Source: Halomonas sp. UBA3074
GTDB taxonomy: Bacteria; Pseudomonadota; Gammaproteobacteria; Pseudomonadales; Halomonadaceae
NCBI RefSeq assembly: GCF_002366715.1
Contig: NZ_DFBS01000011.1
Span: forward strand, 1-64,000
DNA: 64,000 nt
Reading direction: 5' to 3'
Part shown: positions 26,150 through 36,094 of the stretch, piece after piece
Layout: every line of letters begins with the position of its first letter
Numbering within the stretch: position 1 is the first letter of the stretch
Position numbers and translations under genes: made by a program
The notes under the pieces: model-generated
Database searches by the model: none
Seen by the model: the letters and a program-made list of their open reading frames with translations, nothing else
Told to the model about the DNA's origin: nothing

Positions 26150-28753
26150 GTGCTTGAAGCTTACCGCCAACATGTCGAGGAACGTGCAGCTGAGGGCATC
26201 CCGCCCAAACCCCTGACCGCCGAACAAGTCGCCTCACTGGTTGAATTGCTTAAAACACCACCCGTTGGTGAAGAGGAGTTTATCCTCGATTTAATCACCA
26301 ACCGCGTCCCTCCCGGTGTCGATGAAGCCGCCTATGTAAAAGCGGGTTTCCTTACCGCCATCGCTAAAGGTGAAGCCAGCTCTCCGCTCATCGATAAGGG
26401 GCATGCGGTCAAACTGCTCGGCACCATGCAGGGCGGCTACAACATTGTTTCCATGGTCGAACTTCTCGATAACGAAGAGCTTGCCCGTGAAGCTGGCGAG
26501 CAGCTCAAGCACACACTGCTAATGTTCGATGCCTTCCACGATGTCGAAAGCCGCGCCAAAAATGGCAACAGCGTAGCTAAAGAGGTCATTCAATCCTGGG
26601 CAGAAGCAGAGTGGTTCCTTTCTAAGCCCGCGCTGGCTGAAAAGATCACCCTTAGCGTATTTAAAGTACCTGGCGAAACCAATACGGATGACTTGTCGCC
26701 GGCGCCAGACGCTTGGTCGCGTCCTGACATTCCGCTGCACGCCAATGCCATGCTTAAAAATGAGCGTGATGGCATCGAGCCTGTGGTTCCCGGCACAACG
26801 GGTCCGCTCAAGCAGATCGAAGACGTGAAAGCGAAAGGCTTTCCGGTCGTTTACGTCGGCGACGTCGTCGGCACCGGCTCCTCACGCAAGTCAGCCACTA
26901 ACTCGGTTCTGTGGTTCTTCGGCGACGATATCCCATACGCGCCCAACAAGCGCGCTGGCGGTTTCTGCTTCGGCAGCAAAATTGCACCTATCTTCTTCAA
27001 CACCATGGAAGATTCCGGCGCTCTGCCGGTTGAGATGGACGTCACTAACCTGCACATGGGCGATGTCATCGACGTTTACCCTTATGAGGGTAAAGTGTGC
27101 AAGCACGATAGCGACGACGTCATCACTACGTTCGAACTCAAAACGCAGCTGATCCTGGATGAAGTGCGCGCGGGTGGCCGTATCCCGCTGATCATTGGTC
27201 GTGGCCTTACCGGTAAGGCACGCGAGTCGCTGGGTTTACCTGCCTCTGACGTTTTCCGCCTTCCTGATCAGCCTAAAGATACCGGTAAAGGCTTTACCCT
27301 AGCGCAGAAGATGGTCGGCAAAGCATGCGGCTTGGACGGCGTCCGTCCCGGCATGTACTGCGAGCCCAAAATGACCACCGTTGGGTCACAAGACACCACC
27401 GGCCCGATGACGCGCGATGAACTAAAAGACCTCGCTTGCCTTGGCTTCCAGGCCGACTTGGTAATGCAGTCATTCTGCCACACCGCGGCTTATCCGAAAC
27501 CCGTAGATGTGGATACTCACCACACCCTGCCCGACTTCATCATGAACCGTGGCGGCGTTTCGCTGCGCCCGGGCGATGGCATTATTCACAGCTGGCTAAA
27601 CCGCATGCTGCTGCCTGACACTGTGGGCACCGGCGGTGACTCGCACACCCGTTTCCCGCTCGGCATCTCGTTCCCTGCCGGTTCAGGCTTGGTCGCCTTT
27701 GCCGCGGCCACCGGCGTCATGCCGCTGGATATGCCCGAGTCGGTATTGGTTCGCTTCAAAGGCAAGCGCCAGCCAGGCGTAACGCTACGCGATTTGGTTC
27801 ACGCCATTCCGCTTTATGCGATCAAGCAAGGCTTGCTGACCGTTGATAAGTCCAACAAGAAAAACGCCTTCTCGGGCCGCGTGTTGGAAATCGAAGGTCT
27901 TGAAGACTTAACTGTTGAGCAGGCTTTTGAACTTTCCGATGCCTCTGCCGAACGCTCGGCTGCTGGCTGTACGATTACCCTCTCCGAAGAGAGCGTAACC
28001 GAATACTTGAAGTCCAACATTACACTGCTGAAGTGGATGATGGGCAACGGTTACGGTGACGAGCGCACCATCAGCCGTCGTATTGAAGGGATGGAAGCCT
28101 GGTTGGCGAATCCTAGCCTAATGCGGGCCGACCAGGATGCCGAATATACCGAAGTAATTGAAATTGATCTGGCTGAAATTAAAGAGCCGGTTCTGTGTGC
28201 GCCGAATGACCCAGACGATGCACGCCTGTTATCGGATGTCGCCGGTGAAAAAATCGACGAAGTCTTTATCGGTTCATGCATGACCAACATCGGTCACTTC
28301 CGTGCGGCGGGCAAGTTGCTTGAGAAGCAGCCGGCCGGCAGTTTGAAAACACGGTTGTGGCTGGCACCACCGACGAAAATGGATCAACACCAGTTGACCG
28401 AAGAGGGCTACTACGGCATTTATGGCCGTGCAGGCGCTCGAATGGAGATGCCGGGTTGTTCACTGTGTATGGGTAACCAGGCCCGCGTTGCTGCCAAGAG
28501 CACCGTGGTGTCTACGTCTACACGTAACTTCCCGAACCGCCTGGGCGATGGTGCCAATGTGTACCTTGCCTCAGCGGAACTGGCGGCCGTTGCCGCGGTA
28601 GAAGGACGCCTACCCAGCGTTGAAGAGTACCAACGTTACATGGGTGAGTTTGACGCCATGGCGGGCGAGATTTATCGTTATATGAATTTTCACGAGATCG
28701 AGGAGTACCAAAAGATCGCCTCGAACGTGATTCCGGTCGCTCAAGAAGCTTAG
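26150..28753 (+). CDS. acnB: bifunctional aconitate hydratase 2 / 2-methylisocitrate dehydratase AcnB
   Basis: This 867-aa cytoplasmic [4Fe-4S] enzyme of the TCA and methylcitrate cycles interconverts citrate and isocitrate. Cluster cysteines are in SCMTNIGHF and GCSLCMGNQ near the C-terminus. The N-terminal HEAT-like domain (VEERAAEGIP, MQGGYNIV) and the swivelling domain come first, as in AcnB and unlike AcnA. GTG 26150 is used as start with GAGAGG upstream. A strong terminator follows at 28844. Length agrees with E. coli AcnB (865 aa). Confidence 0.97.
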   Translation: MLEAYRQHVEERAAEGIPPKPLTAEQVASLVELLKTPPVGEEEFILDLITNRVPPGVDEAAYVKAGFLTAIAKGEASSPLIDKGHAVKLLGTMQGGYNIVSMVELLDNEELAREAGEQLKHTLLMFDAFHDVESRAKNGNSVAKEVIQSWAEAEWFLSKPALAEKITLSVFKVPGETNTDDLSPAPDAWSRPDIPLHANAMLKNERDGIEPVVPGTTGPLKQIEDVKAKGFPVVYVGDVVGTGSSRKSATNSVLWFFGDDIPYAPNKRAGGFCFGSKIAPIFFNTMEDSGALPVEMDVTNLHMGDVIDVYPYEGKVCKHDSDDVITTFELKTQLILDEVRAGGRIPLIIGRGLTGKARESLGLPASDVFRLPDQPKDTGKGFTLAQKMVGKACGLDGVRPGMYCEPKMTTVGSQDTTGPMTRDELKDLACLGFQADLVMQSFCHTAAYPKPVDVDTHHTLPDFIMNRGGVSLRPGDGIIHSWLNRMLLPDTVGTGGDSHTRFPLGISFPAGSGLVAFAAATGVMPLDMPESVLVRFKGKRQPGVTLRDLVHAIPLYAIKQGLLTVDKSNKKNAFSGRVLEIEGLEDLTVEQAFELSDASAERSAAGCTITLSEESVTEYLKSNITLLKWMMGNGYGDERTISRRIEGMEAWLANPSLMRADQDAEYTEVIEIDLAEIKEPVLCAPNDPDDARLLSDVAGEKIDEVFIGSCMTNIGHFRAAGKLLEKQPAGSLKTRLWLAPPTKMDQHQLTEEGYYGIYGRAGARMEMPGCSLCMGNQARVAAKSTVVSTSTRNFPNRLGDGANVYLASAELAAVAAVEGRLPSVEEYQRYMGEFDAMAGEIYRYMNFHEIEEYQKIASNVIPVAQEA

Positions 28754-28843
28754 TTGATACTTAGCCATTGAGGCCGCCCCATCGCCGATGCTCGCACCAT
28801 CGCAGAAGATGTGATTTGTTGCATTTTCTGAGTCGATGACCGA

Positions 28844-28880
28844 ACGCCCCGCCACTGTTTTACAGGGCGGGGCGTTTTTT
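28844..28880 (+). terminator. intrinsic terminator after acnB
   Basis: ACGCCCCGCC (28844-28853) and GGCGGGGCGT (28866-28875) form a perfect 10-bp GC stem followed by TTTTTT. Confidence 0.92.
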
Positions 28881-28939
28881 ATGCACTACCTTTCTAAACT
28901 GAGCGGCAATCCCAATGCGTTTAAACCTAGGAGCGAGTA

Positions 28940-29434
28940 ATGACGAATTCGATCGATATAGTGACGCCCGATCTCTGCGATGCGCACCCAGAAGTGGCAG
29001 TGCTGGAACCCATGTTCGCCAATTATGGCGGGCGAGATGCCTTTTACGGCCCGATTCGCACCATCAAATGCTTTGAAGACAATTCCATGGTGAAGCAAGC
29101 CGTCGCCGAGCCTGGTAACGGCGCAGTGCTGGTGGTCGACGCAGGCGGTTCGCATCGTTGCGCCATGCTGGGTGATATGCTCGCTGAACAAGCCGTGGCC
29201 AATGGCTGGGCGGGGGTGGTGATGTATGGCTGTGTGCGCGATGTTGATATCCTGGCTGCCCTGCCCATCGGTGTTCAGGCCATTGGGAGCCACCCAAGAC
29301 GAAGCGAAAAGCATGGCGAAGGACAACGCGATATCGCTGTCACCTTCGCCGGTGTCACGTTTCAACCAGACCAGTGGCTCTATGCAGATAACAACGGCAT
29401 CCTGGTGGCCAAGCATGAGCTGCCGCTCTCCTGA
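28940..29434 (+). CDS. rraA: ribonuclease E activity regulator RraA
   Basis: This 164-aa trimeric protein begins TPDLCDAHPEVAVLEP and contains GNGAVLVVDAGGS and GWAGVVMYGCVRD, the RraA/4-hydroxy-4-methyl-2-oxoglutarate aldolase-like fold. In E. coli RraA binds RNase E and slows mRNA decay; some homologues act as aldolases. AGGAG lies just before the ATG. It follows the acnB terminator, so it probably has its own promoter in the 28881-28939 gap. A 176-codon frame on the opposite strand is a shadow. Confidence 0.92.
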   Translation: MTNSIDIVTPDLCDAHPEVAVLEPMFANYGGRDAFYGPIRTIKCFEDNSMVKQAVAEPGNGAVLVVDAGGSHRCAMLGDMLAEQAVANGWAGVVMYGCVRDVDILAALPIGVQAIGSHPRRSEKHGEGQRDIAVTFAGVTFQPDQWLYADNNGILVAKHELPLS

Positions 29435-29530
29435 GCTTTTCTTGGCTCACCCTAAAGCGAGGTAACGATCCGCTTGCCAGGCGTGGTGCTTGCTGCCACC
29501 CTGGTGATTCATTCTTACCGTTTAGTGACG

Positions 29531-31417
29531 ATGCAGCCTTTGACCTACCTTGGCTCCGCCTTACTGCGCACGCTGCGCGATCACCTTCGCCCGCTGATCG
29601 CTTATCACCTGTTTTTTACGCTGCTCGCTTCCGCCCTGCTGCTACCCGCGATTACCTGGGTGATACGCGGACTACTTGCCCAACTAAACCGCACCGTGGT
29701 TACCAATGATGAACTAATTGCCCTGCTGTTTAGCCCACTCGGGTTAGTGGGTATGTTGGTCGGGCTTGGCTTCTCGTTTTTGATTATTTATTGGCAACAG
29801 GCAGGGATGCTGCAAGTCGCGACTAGACCCCGCGACAACCACTATCGCTTAGCCCTAGAAGCACTTTGGCTCAGCACTCGCCGACTACCAGCCCTAGCGG
29901 GCCTGGTCATCCTACAGGTAGGTACGCACCTATTACTGCTGGCCCCTTTCATGGCCGGGCTGGCTTGGTTATACGATTTCTGGCTTAGCGGAATCGACCC
30001 CTACTATTTACAGCGCGTGCGCCCTCCTTCGCTCTGGTATTTCATGGGCTGCGCCCTACCGCTGATTCTCGTCTGGGTATGGGCGGCATCATGGCTCTAC
30101 CTGCGCTGGCTGTTGGCACTACCGTTGGTGGCATTAGAAAACTGCAGCCCCTGGCGGGCATTGAAGCGAAGCGTGGGCCTAACGCGCGGCTGGCGGCGCT
30201 CGATTGGCGCGGCGGTACTGCTACTGTTGGTCATTATTATCTGCTTGCCGCTACTGGTCACGCTGCTCTTCGATCGTCTCTTTACGCCGCTACTGTGGTG
30301 GCTACCTGAGCACAACGCTGTCCTCATTCCGGCCATGTTGACGTACTTGGTGGGCTATGTGCTGATCACGCTGGCCATTACCTTTTTGGGTATTGCGGCC
30401 AATGCGCTTCTTTCCGCCTGCTTATATATGCAGTTGGCGCACCGTGAAGATCGCCCAGCGCCTCCGCCTGAAGAAGCCCACGCTGGCAAATGGGCCTGGG
30501 CAGTAGAACTCAGCGTGCTTATTTTCGCGGGGCTTCAAGCGTGGTGGATACTTAACAGCTTTGAGATTCGCGATAATATCGCCGTGATCGCCCACCGGGG
30601 CAGCTCAATGGTCGCCCCTGAAAATACACTCGCGGCGTTAAATCAATCGCTGATCGATGGCGCCGATTACATTGAAATCGATGTGCGCTTAAGCAAGGAC
30701 CAGCAGGTCATGCTCTACCATGACCGGAGCATGGCACGCCTAACAGGTAGTCAAGATGATTTTGGTGAGTTAACCCGCGAACAGCTTAGCCAATACGATG
30801 TGGGCAGCTGGTTTGGGGATGCCTTTCAAGGCGAAGCGATTCCTGGCCTCGACCAGGCGCTCGAGCGTGTGCGAGGCAAAGCGGGATTAATGATTGATAT
30901 TAAACCATTACCCGGGCAGGAACAGGAGCTCGCCAATGCGGTGATCGCCACTTTAAACGCCGAGAGCGACATACGCTATCGTTGCTGGGCTACCCAGCAA
31001 AACGCCTTCAATGGCTATACGGCCTGCGGCTTTCCTAATGCCTTGTTAGATATGCGCATGGCGACCATGTCGCCATTGCTGCTTGAGCATATCAATACGC
31101 AGGCGCCCGAGCTGCGGGTAACCTTGTTGGCACAACTGATTCTTCCCGGCACTCTGAATCGGCGTGGCTTTGACGCACTGGGCTTGCGCCATAACCGCAT
31201 CACGGAGGGAGAAATCCGCCTAGCGCGGCTTTACGGATACGAAATACACGCGTGGACGGTGAATGACCGCGCCAGGATGTCGACGCTGATTGACCTGGGT
31301 GTCGATGCCATTATCACCGACTACCCAGATCGTTTAACCGCACTCATCCAAGACCGCCGCGCGTTGAGCGATGGTGCGCTGATGCTGGTAAAACTACGCA
31401 ACTGGCTCCGTCAATAA
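29531..31417 (+). CDS. glycerophosphodiester phosphodiesterase with N-terminal membrane domain
   Basis: This protein of about 628 aa is counted from ATG 29531 (a TTG at 29474 would add 19 residues; SD is weak in both). The first roughly 340 residues form a multi-helix membrane domain of the GDPD-associated type. The C-terminal catalytic domain has AHRGSS, APENT, EIDVRLS and LYHDRSM, which carry the active-site His and Glu/Asp, and ends with VDAIITDYPD. It hydrolyses glycerophosphodiesters to glycerol-3-phosphate and an alcohol, with the active part at the membrane. It converges closely with ggt, with only 6 bp between the stops. Confidence 0.9.
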   Translation: MQPLTYLGSALLRTLRDHLRPLIAYHLFFTLLASALLLPAITWVIRGLLAQLNRTVVTNDELIALLFSPLGLVGMLVGLGFSFLIIYWQQAGMLQVATRPRDNHYRLALEALWLSTRRLPALAGLVILQVGTHLLLLAPFMAGLAWLYDFWLSGIDPYYLQRVRPPSLWYFMGCALPLILVWVWAASWLYLRWLLALPLVALENCSPWRALKRSVGLTRGWRRSIGAAVLLLLVIIICLPLLVTLLFDRLFTPLLWWLPEHNAVLIPAMLTYLVGYVLITLAITFLGIAANALLSACLYMQLAHREDRPAPPPEEAHAGKWAWAVELSVLIFAGLQAWWILNSFEIRDNIAVIAHRGSSMVAPENTLAALNQSLIDGADYIEIDVRLSKDQQVMLYHDRSMARLTGSQDDFGELTREQLSQYDVGSWFGDAFQGEAIPGLDQALERVRGKAGLMIDIKPLPGQEQELANAVIATLNAESDIRYRCWATQQNAFNGYTACGFPNALLDMRMATMSPLLLEHINTQAPELRVTLLAQLILPGTLNRRGFDALGLRHNRITEGEIRLARLYGYEIHAWTVNDRARMSTLIDLGVDAIITDYPDRLTALIQDRRALSDGALMLVKLRNWLRQ

Positions 31418-31423
31418 AACCGA

Positions 31424-33214
31424 TTAGTCACCCATCACCACGCCTTCACGCCGCGGGTCGGCACCGCCAAACAGAGAGCCATCGTTAAGCCGCATAATGG
31501 CCTGGAGGCCGCTGGTCAGCTCACGCTCGCTAACGGTATGCCCACGCTCGCGCAGCGCATCCATCGTTGCCTCAGGGAAACGGCCCTCCTCAACGTAGAC
31601 ATCGCCGCCCAGCGTAATGGCGTGCGGCAGATTCAGCGCTTCCTGAGCGCTCAACCCCCAGTCACGCAGCGCCACTAAAGTTCGGGCCGTGTAATGGATG
31701 ATCGCTGCACCGCCCGGCGATCCCAGGCTGGCCACCAATTCTCCGCTTTCCTGGTCAAAGACTAACGTCGGACTCATGCTGGAACGCGGGCGTTTACCAG
31801 GCTCAACGCGATTCGCCACCGGCTCACCGTCTACTTCAGGCACAAAGGAGAAGTCTGTCAATTCATTATTGAGCAAGAAACCACCCGCTAATCCGGTTCC
31901 ACCATCGGAGAGAATACGAGAGCCGAACGCCTGCTCAATCGTGGTGGTCATGGCCACAGCGTTGCCCTCATCATCCACGATACTGATATGGCTGGTGCCG
32001 TATTCAGGCTGCTCGGGCTGACTGGCCCAACTCACGGCCAGCTCACCCGGATTACCCGGCTCGGCATTCTCGCCCATGCTCATTTCATCGATCAGCTCGC
32101 TGCGTTTCTCAAGGTAGTCAGGCGCTAACATCGATGACCAATCCCCCCCCGGTGCCTCGACAAAATCAGGATCAGCGATGTAGCGGCCACGGTCGGCAAA
32201 CGCAAGTCGCGATGCTTCAAGAAACTGATGTAACCACCCGCTGCTTGAAGCGCCATTATCCAACGGGGCTTCAAGCAGCGGCTGTTGGTCAAGCATGCCC
32301 AAAATCTGCATGACAGTGAGGTGACCCGACGACGGGGGTGGGAATCCGCAAACTTCCCACTGCTGCCAGGGCGTGCACAGCGGTTCACGGTTCAGCGCCT
32401 CATAACCGCTCAGATCTTCAACTGCCAAGGCTCCTGGCCGCTCAGGATGATTCTGAACACGTTCAACGATATCTGCAGCCACGTCTCCTTCATAAAAGGC
32501 TGCGCTACCTTGAGCGGCTACGCGACGAAGCACCTCTGCCAAGGCCGGATTTTTTAGCGTTTCACCGACGGCAATAGGCTCCCCCTGCGCATCATAGTAA
32601 AACTGGCTAGCTAACCGGTCCTGGCGCAGGAACTCATCGTTGGCCAAGCTGGTATGCAAGCGGTTGCTGACGGCAAAGCCCTCTTCAGCCAACGTGATCG
32701 CCGGGGTAAACAGTTCCGCCCAAGCCAGCTCGCCCTGTTCCGCATGGGCTTTTTCAAGCATCCGCAGCGTGCCCGGTACACCGACTGAAAGACCGCTCAC
32801 CACCGCTTGGTTAAACTCGAGCGGCTCACCATCTTGTAAAAATAGCTCGCTGTTAACCGCTTGCGGGGCGGTTTCACGACCGTCATAGGCGCGCACTTCG
32901 CCGCCATCGTAAGTCATCAGAAAAGCACCGCCCCCGATGCCGCTCGACTGGGGTTCCACCAAGTTCAACACCATTTGCACCGCAATGGCGGCATCAATAG
33001 CATTACCACCCGCTTTTAACACCTGATAACCCGCATCCGTGGCAAGCGGATTGGCCGCAGCCACCGCAAACGACTCAGCGGACCAACCCGGCTTTTCTTC
33101 ATAGCCAGACTCGCTTTCTGGCGAAATTGAGGGCGTTTCGTAGCTAAACCCCCAGCTATAAAGCGGTAATACCAGTAAGCCTGGCAATACAAACCTAATC
33201 CGTTTTGGGGACAT
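31424..33214 (-). CDS. ggt: gamma-glutamyltransferase
   Basis: This exported 596-aa Ntn-hydrolase begins with a signal peptide (basic MSPKRIRF, hydrophobic core to about residue 24). The autocatalytic cleavage site lies at GTSHISIVDDEG, where the Thr becomes the N-terminal nucleophile of the small subunit. GIGGGAFLM and the GSPGGAAI loop are family motifs. It cleaves or transfers the gamma-glutamyl group of glutathione and related peptides in the periplasm. GGAGAG precedes the ATG. Three 14-bp direct repeats lie 33 bp upstream. Confidence 0.95.
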   Translation of the reverse strand: MSPKRIRFVLPGLLVLPLYSWGFSYETPSISPESESGYEEKPGWSAESFAVAAANPLATDAGYQVLKAGGNAIDAAIAVQMVLNLVEPQSSGIGGGAFLMTYDGGEVRAYDGRETAPQAVNSELFLQDGEPLEFNQAVVSGLSVGVPGTLRMLEKAHAEQGELAWAELFTPAITLAEEGFAVSNRLHTSLANDEFLRQDRLASQFYYDAQGEPIAVGETLKNPALAEVLRRVAAQGSAAFYEGDVAADIVERVQNHPERPGALAVEDLSGYEALNREPLCTPWQQWEVCGFPPPSSGHLTVMQILGMLDQQPLLEAPLDNGASSSGWLHQFLEASRLAFADRGRYIADPDFVEAPGGDWSSMLAPDYLEKRSELIDEMSMGENAEPGNPGELAVSWASQPEQPEYGTSHISIVDDEGNAVAMTTTIEQAFGSRILSDGGTGLAGGFLLNNELTDFSFVPEVDGEPVANRVEPGKRPRSSMSPTLVFDQESGELVASLGSPGGAAIIHYTARTLVALRDWGLSAQEALNLPHAITLGGDVYVEEGRFPEATMDALRERGHTVSERELTSGLQAIMRLNDGSLFGGADPRREGVVMGD

Positions 33215-33246
33215 CTTGGCGCTCTCCTGCGGCTAGTGAAACAACA

Positions 33247-33288
33247 AACGATCTATTAAAAACGACCTATCAACAACGATCTACCAAA
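33247..33288. repeat. three tandem 14-bp imperfect repeats upstream of ggt
   Basis: The units AACGATCTATTAAA, AACGACCTATCAAC and AACGATCTACCAAA follow each other without gaps (33247-33288). They stand 33-74 nt upstream of the ggt ATG, in the region where a promoter or operator would be expected. Confidence 0.65.
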
Positions 33289-33385
33289 CACGCTTTATCA
33301 CAAAAAGGCCATGTACAGCGGGCAGGCTATCAATATGTGCAGCAGCCAGTACCAGCCACATCGCTATCTACCCAAGAGTAGCTTA

Positions 33386-33419
33386 TAAAAACAGCAACGC
33401 CCGGCACAATGGCCGGGCG
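33386..33419 (-). terminator. intrinsic terminator after ppsA
   Basis: Read on the minus strand, CGCCCGGC-CATTGT-GCCGGGCG (33398-33419) is followed by TTGCTGTTTTTA. It lies 27 nt past the ppsA stop. Confidence 0.85.
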
Positions 33420-33445
33420 CAGGTGGCACGCTTGAAACAACCTGC

Positions 33446-35821
33446 CTATTCGATCTTTTGCCCTGCAAGCATAAACCACGTTTCCAACACGGCATCGGGG
33501 TTGAGCGATACAGAGTCGATGCCCTGCTCCATCAGCCACTTGGCCAGATCGGGATGGTCTGAGGGCCCCTGACCACAAATGCCGACGTATTTACCCTTCG
33601 CTTTACAGGCTTGAATCGCCATGGCAAGGAGCTTTTTAACGGCGCCATTACGCTCATCGAACAGATGTGCCACGATACCCGAATCACGGTCTAACCCTAG
33701 CGTTAACTGAGTTAGGTCATTGGAGCCAATGGAGAAACCGTCAAAGTATTCGAGGAACTCATCAGCCAGCAGCGCATTCGCGGGCAGCTCGCACATCATG
33801 ATCACTTTTAGCCCCGTCGGGCCGCCCCGCTCCAAACCGTTCGCTGCGAGCAGTTCCACGACCTCACGCGCTTCATCGGTGGTACGGACGAAGGGCACCA
33901 TGATTTCGATATTCTCGAAGCCCATCTCTTCGCGCACTCTTTTCAGCGCACGGCACTCGAGCTCAAAACAGGGCCGAAATGCTTCAGAGATATAGCGCGA
34001 TGCACCGCGGAAACCCAACATCGGGTTCTCTTCCCCCGGCTCATAGAGCTTACCGCCAATCAGGTTTTCGTATTCGTTGGACTTAAAGTCTGACAGACGT
34101 ACGATCACACGCTGAGGATGGAACGCTGCTGCCAGCGTTGAAATGCCCTCCACCAGCTTATCGACGTAAAAGCTAACCGGGTCGGCATAGCCAGCGGTAC
34201 GTACATCGATCACCTGCTGCAAATCCACCGGCAGCGTAGCGTATTCCAGCAGCGCTTTAGGGTGCACGCCGATCATGCGGTTAATGATGAATTCCAACCG
34301 CGCCAAACCCACGCCAGCATGGGGCAAGCTGGCAAAACCAAAGGCACGGTCTGGGTTGCCCACGTTCATCATGATCTTGAAAGGGATTTCCGGCATGGCA
34401 TCGACACTGGAAACCTTGCAATCAAACTCAAGCAAGCCTTCGTAGACATTGCCGGTATCGCCTTCCGCACACGACACCGTCACATCGATACCTTCTTGCA
34501 GCTGCGTCGTCGCATCGCCACACCCAACCACAGCGGGAATACCTAACTCACGGGCAATGATGGCGGCATGGCAGGTTCGCCCACCCCGATTAGTCACGAT
34601 GGCGGAAGCACGCTTCATGATGGGCTCCCAATCCGGGTCCGTCATATCAGTGACGAGAATGTCGCCATCATGAATTTTGTCCATGTCATCTGGGCTCAGT
34701 ACGACTTTGACCGTACCTCGACCAATGCGCTGACCAATCGCTCGCCCGGTAATCAAGGTGCGACCTTTTTCACGCAGCTGGAAACGTTCGAGCTTGCCGC
34801 CCTCCTGCTGAGAGACCACCGTTTCAGGACGCGCCTGTACGATATATAACGCGCCATCGTCACCATCCAGCGCCCATTCAATATCCATCGGACGTTGGTA
34901 GTGCTGTTCGATCGTCATGGCCTGACGCGCCAGCTCCATGATTTGCTCATCGTCTAGGCAGAAACGGCCCCGATCCTGATGCGGCACGTCGACGGTCTCA
35001 ACCGACTTGCCAGCACTCGTCTCCTGGCCGTAAACCATCTTAATCAGCTTGGAGCCCAAGTTACGGCGCAGCACCGCCGGGCGCCCTGCCGCCAAGGTCG
35101 GCTTATGGACGTAAAATTCATCGGGGTTCACCGCGCCTTGCACGACGGTTTCACCCAACCCCCATGAGGCAGTAACAAAAACGGCATCTTTGAAACCGGA
35201 CTCGGTATCCAGGGTAAACATGACGCCCGAGGCACCAATCTCGGAACGCACCATTTTCTGTACGCCGGCAGACAAAGCGACGTTTTCATGGGCGTAGCCG
35301 CGGTGCACGCGATAGGAAATAGCGCGGTCGTTGAACAGCGAGGCAAAGACTTCATGCACCGCACGCTTAATGTTGTCGAAACCTTCGATATTGAGAAAGG
35401 TTTCCTGCTGCCCAGCAAAGGAAGCATCGGGTAAATCCTCGGCGGTGGCCGAGCTACGCACCGCTACCTTCAACTGAGGGTGTAGCTCTTGCAACTGACC
35501 ATAAGCATCGCGGAGGGCGGTTTCAAAGTTTGGCGGCAACGGCGTATCAATGATCCATTGGCGGATGTTACGGCCCGCCTCGGCAAGCGCTTTAACATCG
35601 TCTACATCCAGGCGTGCAAGCGTTGCATTGATGCGCTCGTTAAGCCCTTCGTGGGAGAGAAACTCGCGGTAGGCGTGAGCAGTAGTGGCAAAACCGCCAG
35701 GCACCATTACGCCAGCGCCCGAAAGATTGGAGATCATTTCTCCTAGCGAGGCGTTTTTACCACCCACGCGTTCGACGTCTGACATACCCAACTGATCGAA
35801 CCACAGAATGTACTCTTCCAC
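33446..35821 (-). CDS. ppsA: phosphoenolpyruvate synthase
   Basis: This 791-aa enzyme converts pyruvate and ATP to PEP, AMP and phosphate for gluconeogenesis. The phospho-accepting His is in GGRTCHAAI, and SNDLTQLTLGLDRD and GICGQGPSDHP mark the PEP-binding domain. GTG 35821 (preceded by a G-rich GAGGGGG) gives the family length (E. coli 792 aa); the longer frame to 35884 lacks similarity. The gene is transcribed away from ppsR, its known regulator. It is terminated by the hairpin at 33386. Confidence 0.96.
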   Translation of the reverse strand: MEEYILWFDQLGMSDVERVGGKNASLGEMISNLSGAGVMVPGGFATTAHAYREFLSHEGLNERINATLARLDVDDVKALAEAGRNIRQWIIDTPLPPNFETALRDAYGQLQELHPQLKVAVRSSATAEDLPDASFAGQQETFLNIEGFDNIKRAVHEVFASLFNDRAISYRVHRGYAHENVALSAGVQKMVRSEIGASGVMFTLDTESGFKDAVFVTASWGLGETVVQGAVNPDEFYVHKPTLAAGRPAVLRRNLGSKLIKMVYGQETSAGKSVETVDVPHQDRGRFCLDDEQIMELARQAMTIEQHYQRPMDIEWALDGDDGALYIVQARPETVVSQQEGGKLERFQLREKGRTLITGRAIGQRIGRGTVKVVLSPDDMDKIHDGDILVTDMTDPDWEPIMKRASAIVTNRGGRTCHAAIIARELGIPAVVGCGDATTQLQEGIDVTVSCAEGDTGNVYEGLLEFDCKVSSVDAMPEIPFKIMMNVGNPDRAFGFASLPHAGVGLARLEFIINRMIGVHPKALLEYATLPVDLQQVIDVRTAGYADPVSFYVDKLVEGISTLAAAFHPQRVIVRLSDFKSNEYENLIGGKLYEPGEENPMLGFRGASRYISEAFRPCFELECRALKRVREEMGFENIEIMVPFVRTTDEAREVVELLAANGLERGGPTGLKVIMMCELPANALLADEFLEYFDGFSIGSNDLTQLTLGLDRDSGIVAHLFDERNGAVKKLLAMAIQACKAKGKYVGICGQGPSDHPDLAKWLMEQGIDSVSLNPDAVLETWFMLAGQKIE

Positions 35822-36094
35822 GTAACCCCCTCGCTCAAAGATATCGACATGATCACTGGCAATGACCGTTAGAGCCAGGATCATGGATTATTCATGAAGA
35901 CACCCTAGCACCGCGCTAATGTATTCGCCATTGGTCTAATAGCGAAGGACAGGGAGGATTTTTACAACATTCAGCGTTTTGAACACATTTGTGTAGTCAG
36001 CTCTGTGACGCCCAACTCACCACGCTTTATCGCCAGTTGCTCTAGCTGGCGTCTCAGCACACAATGGCGCCGTTAATTACCTGGGGATGTCACT

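Noticed and set aside
28886..29416. 176-codon open frame on the minus strand
   Set aside because: It is antisense to rraA, which is identified by its motifs along its entire length.
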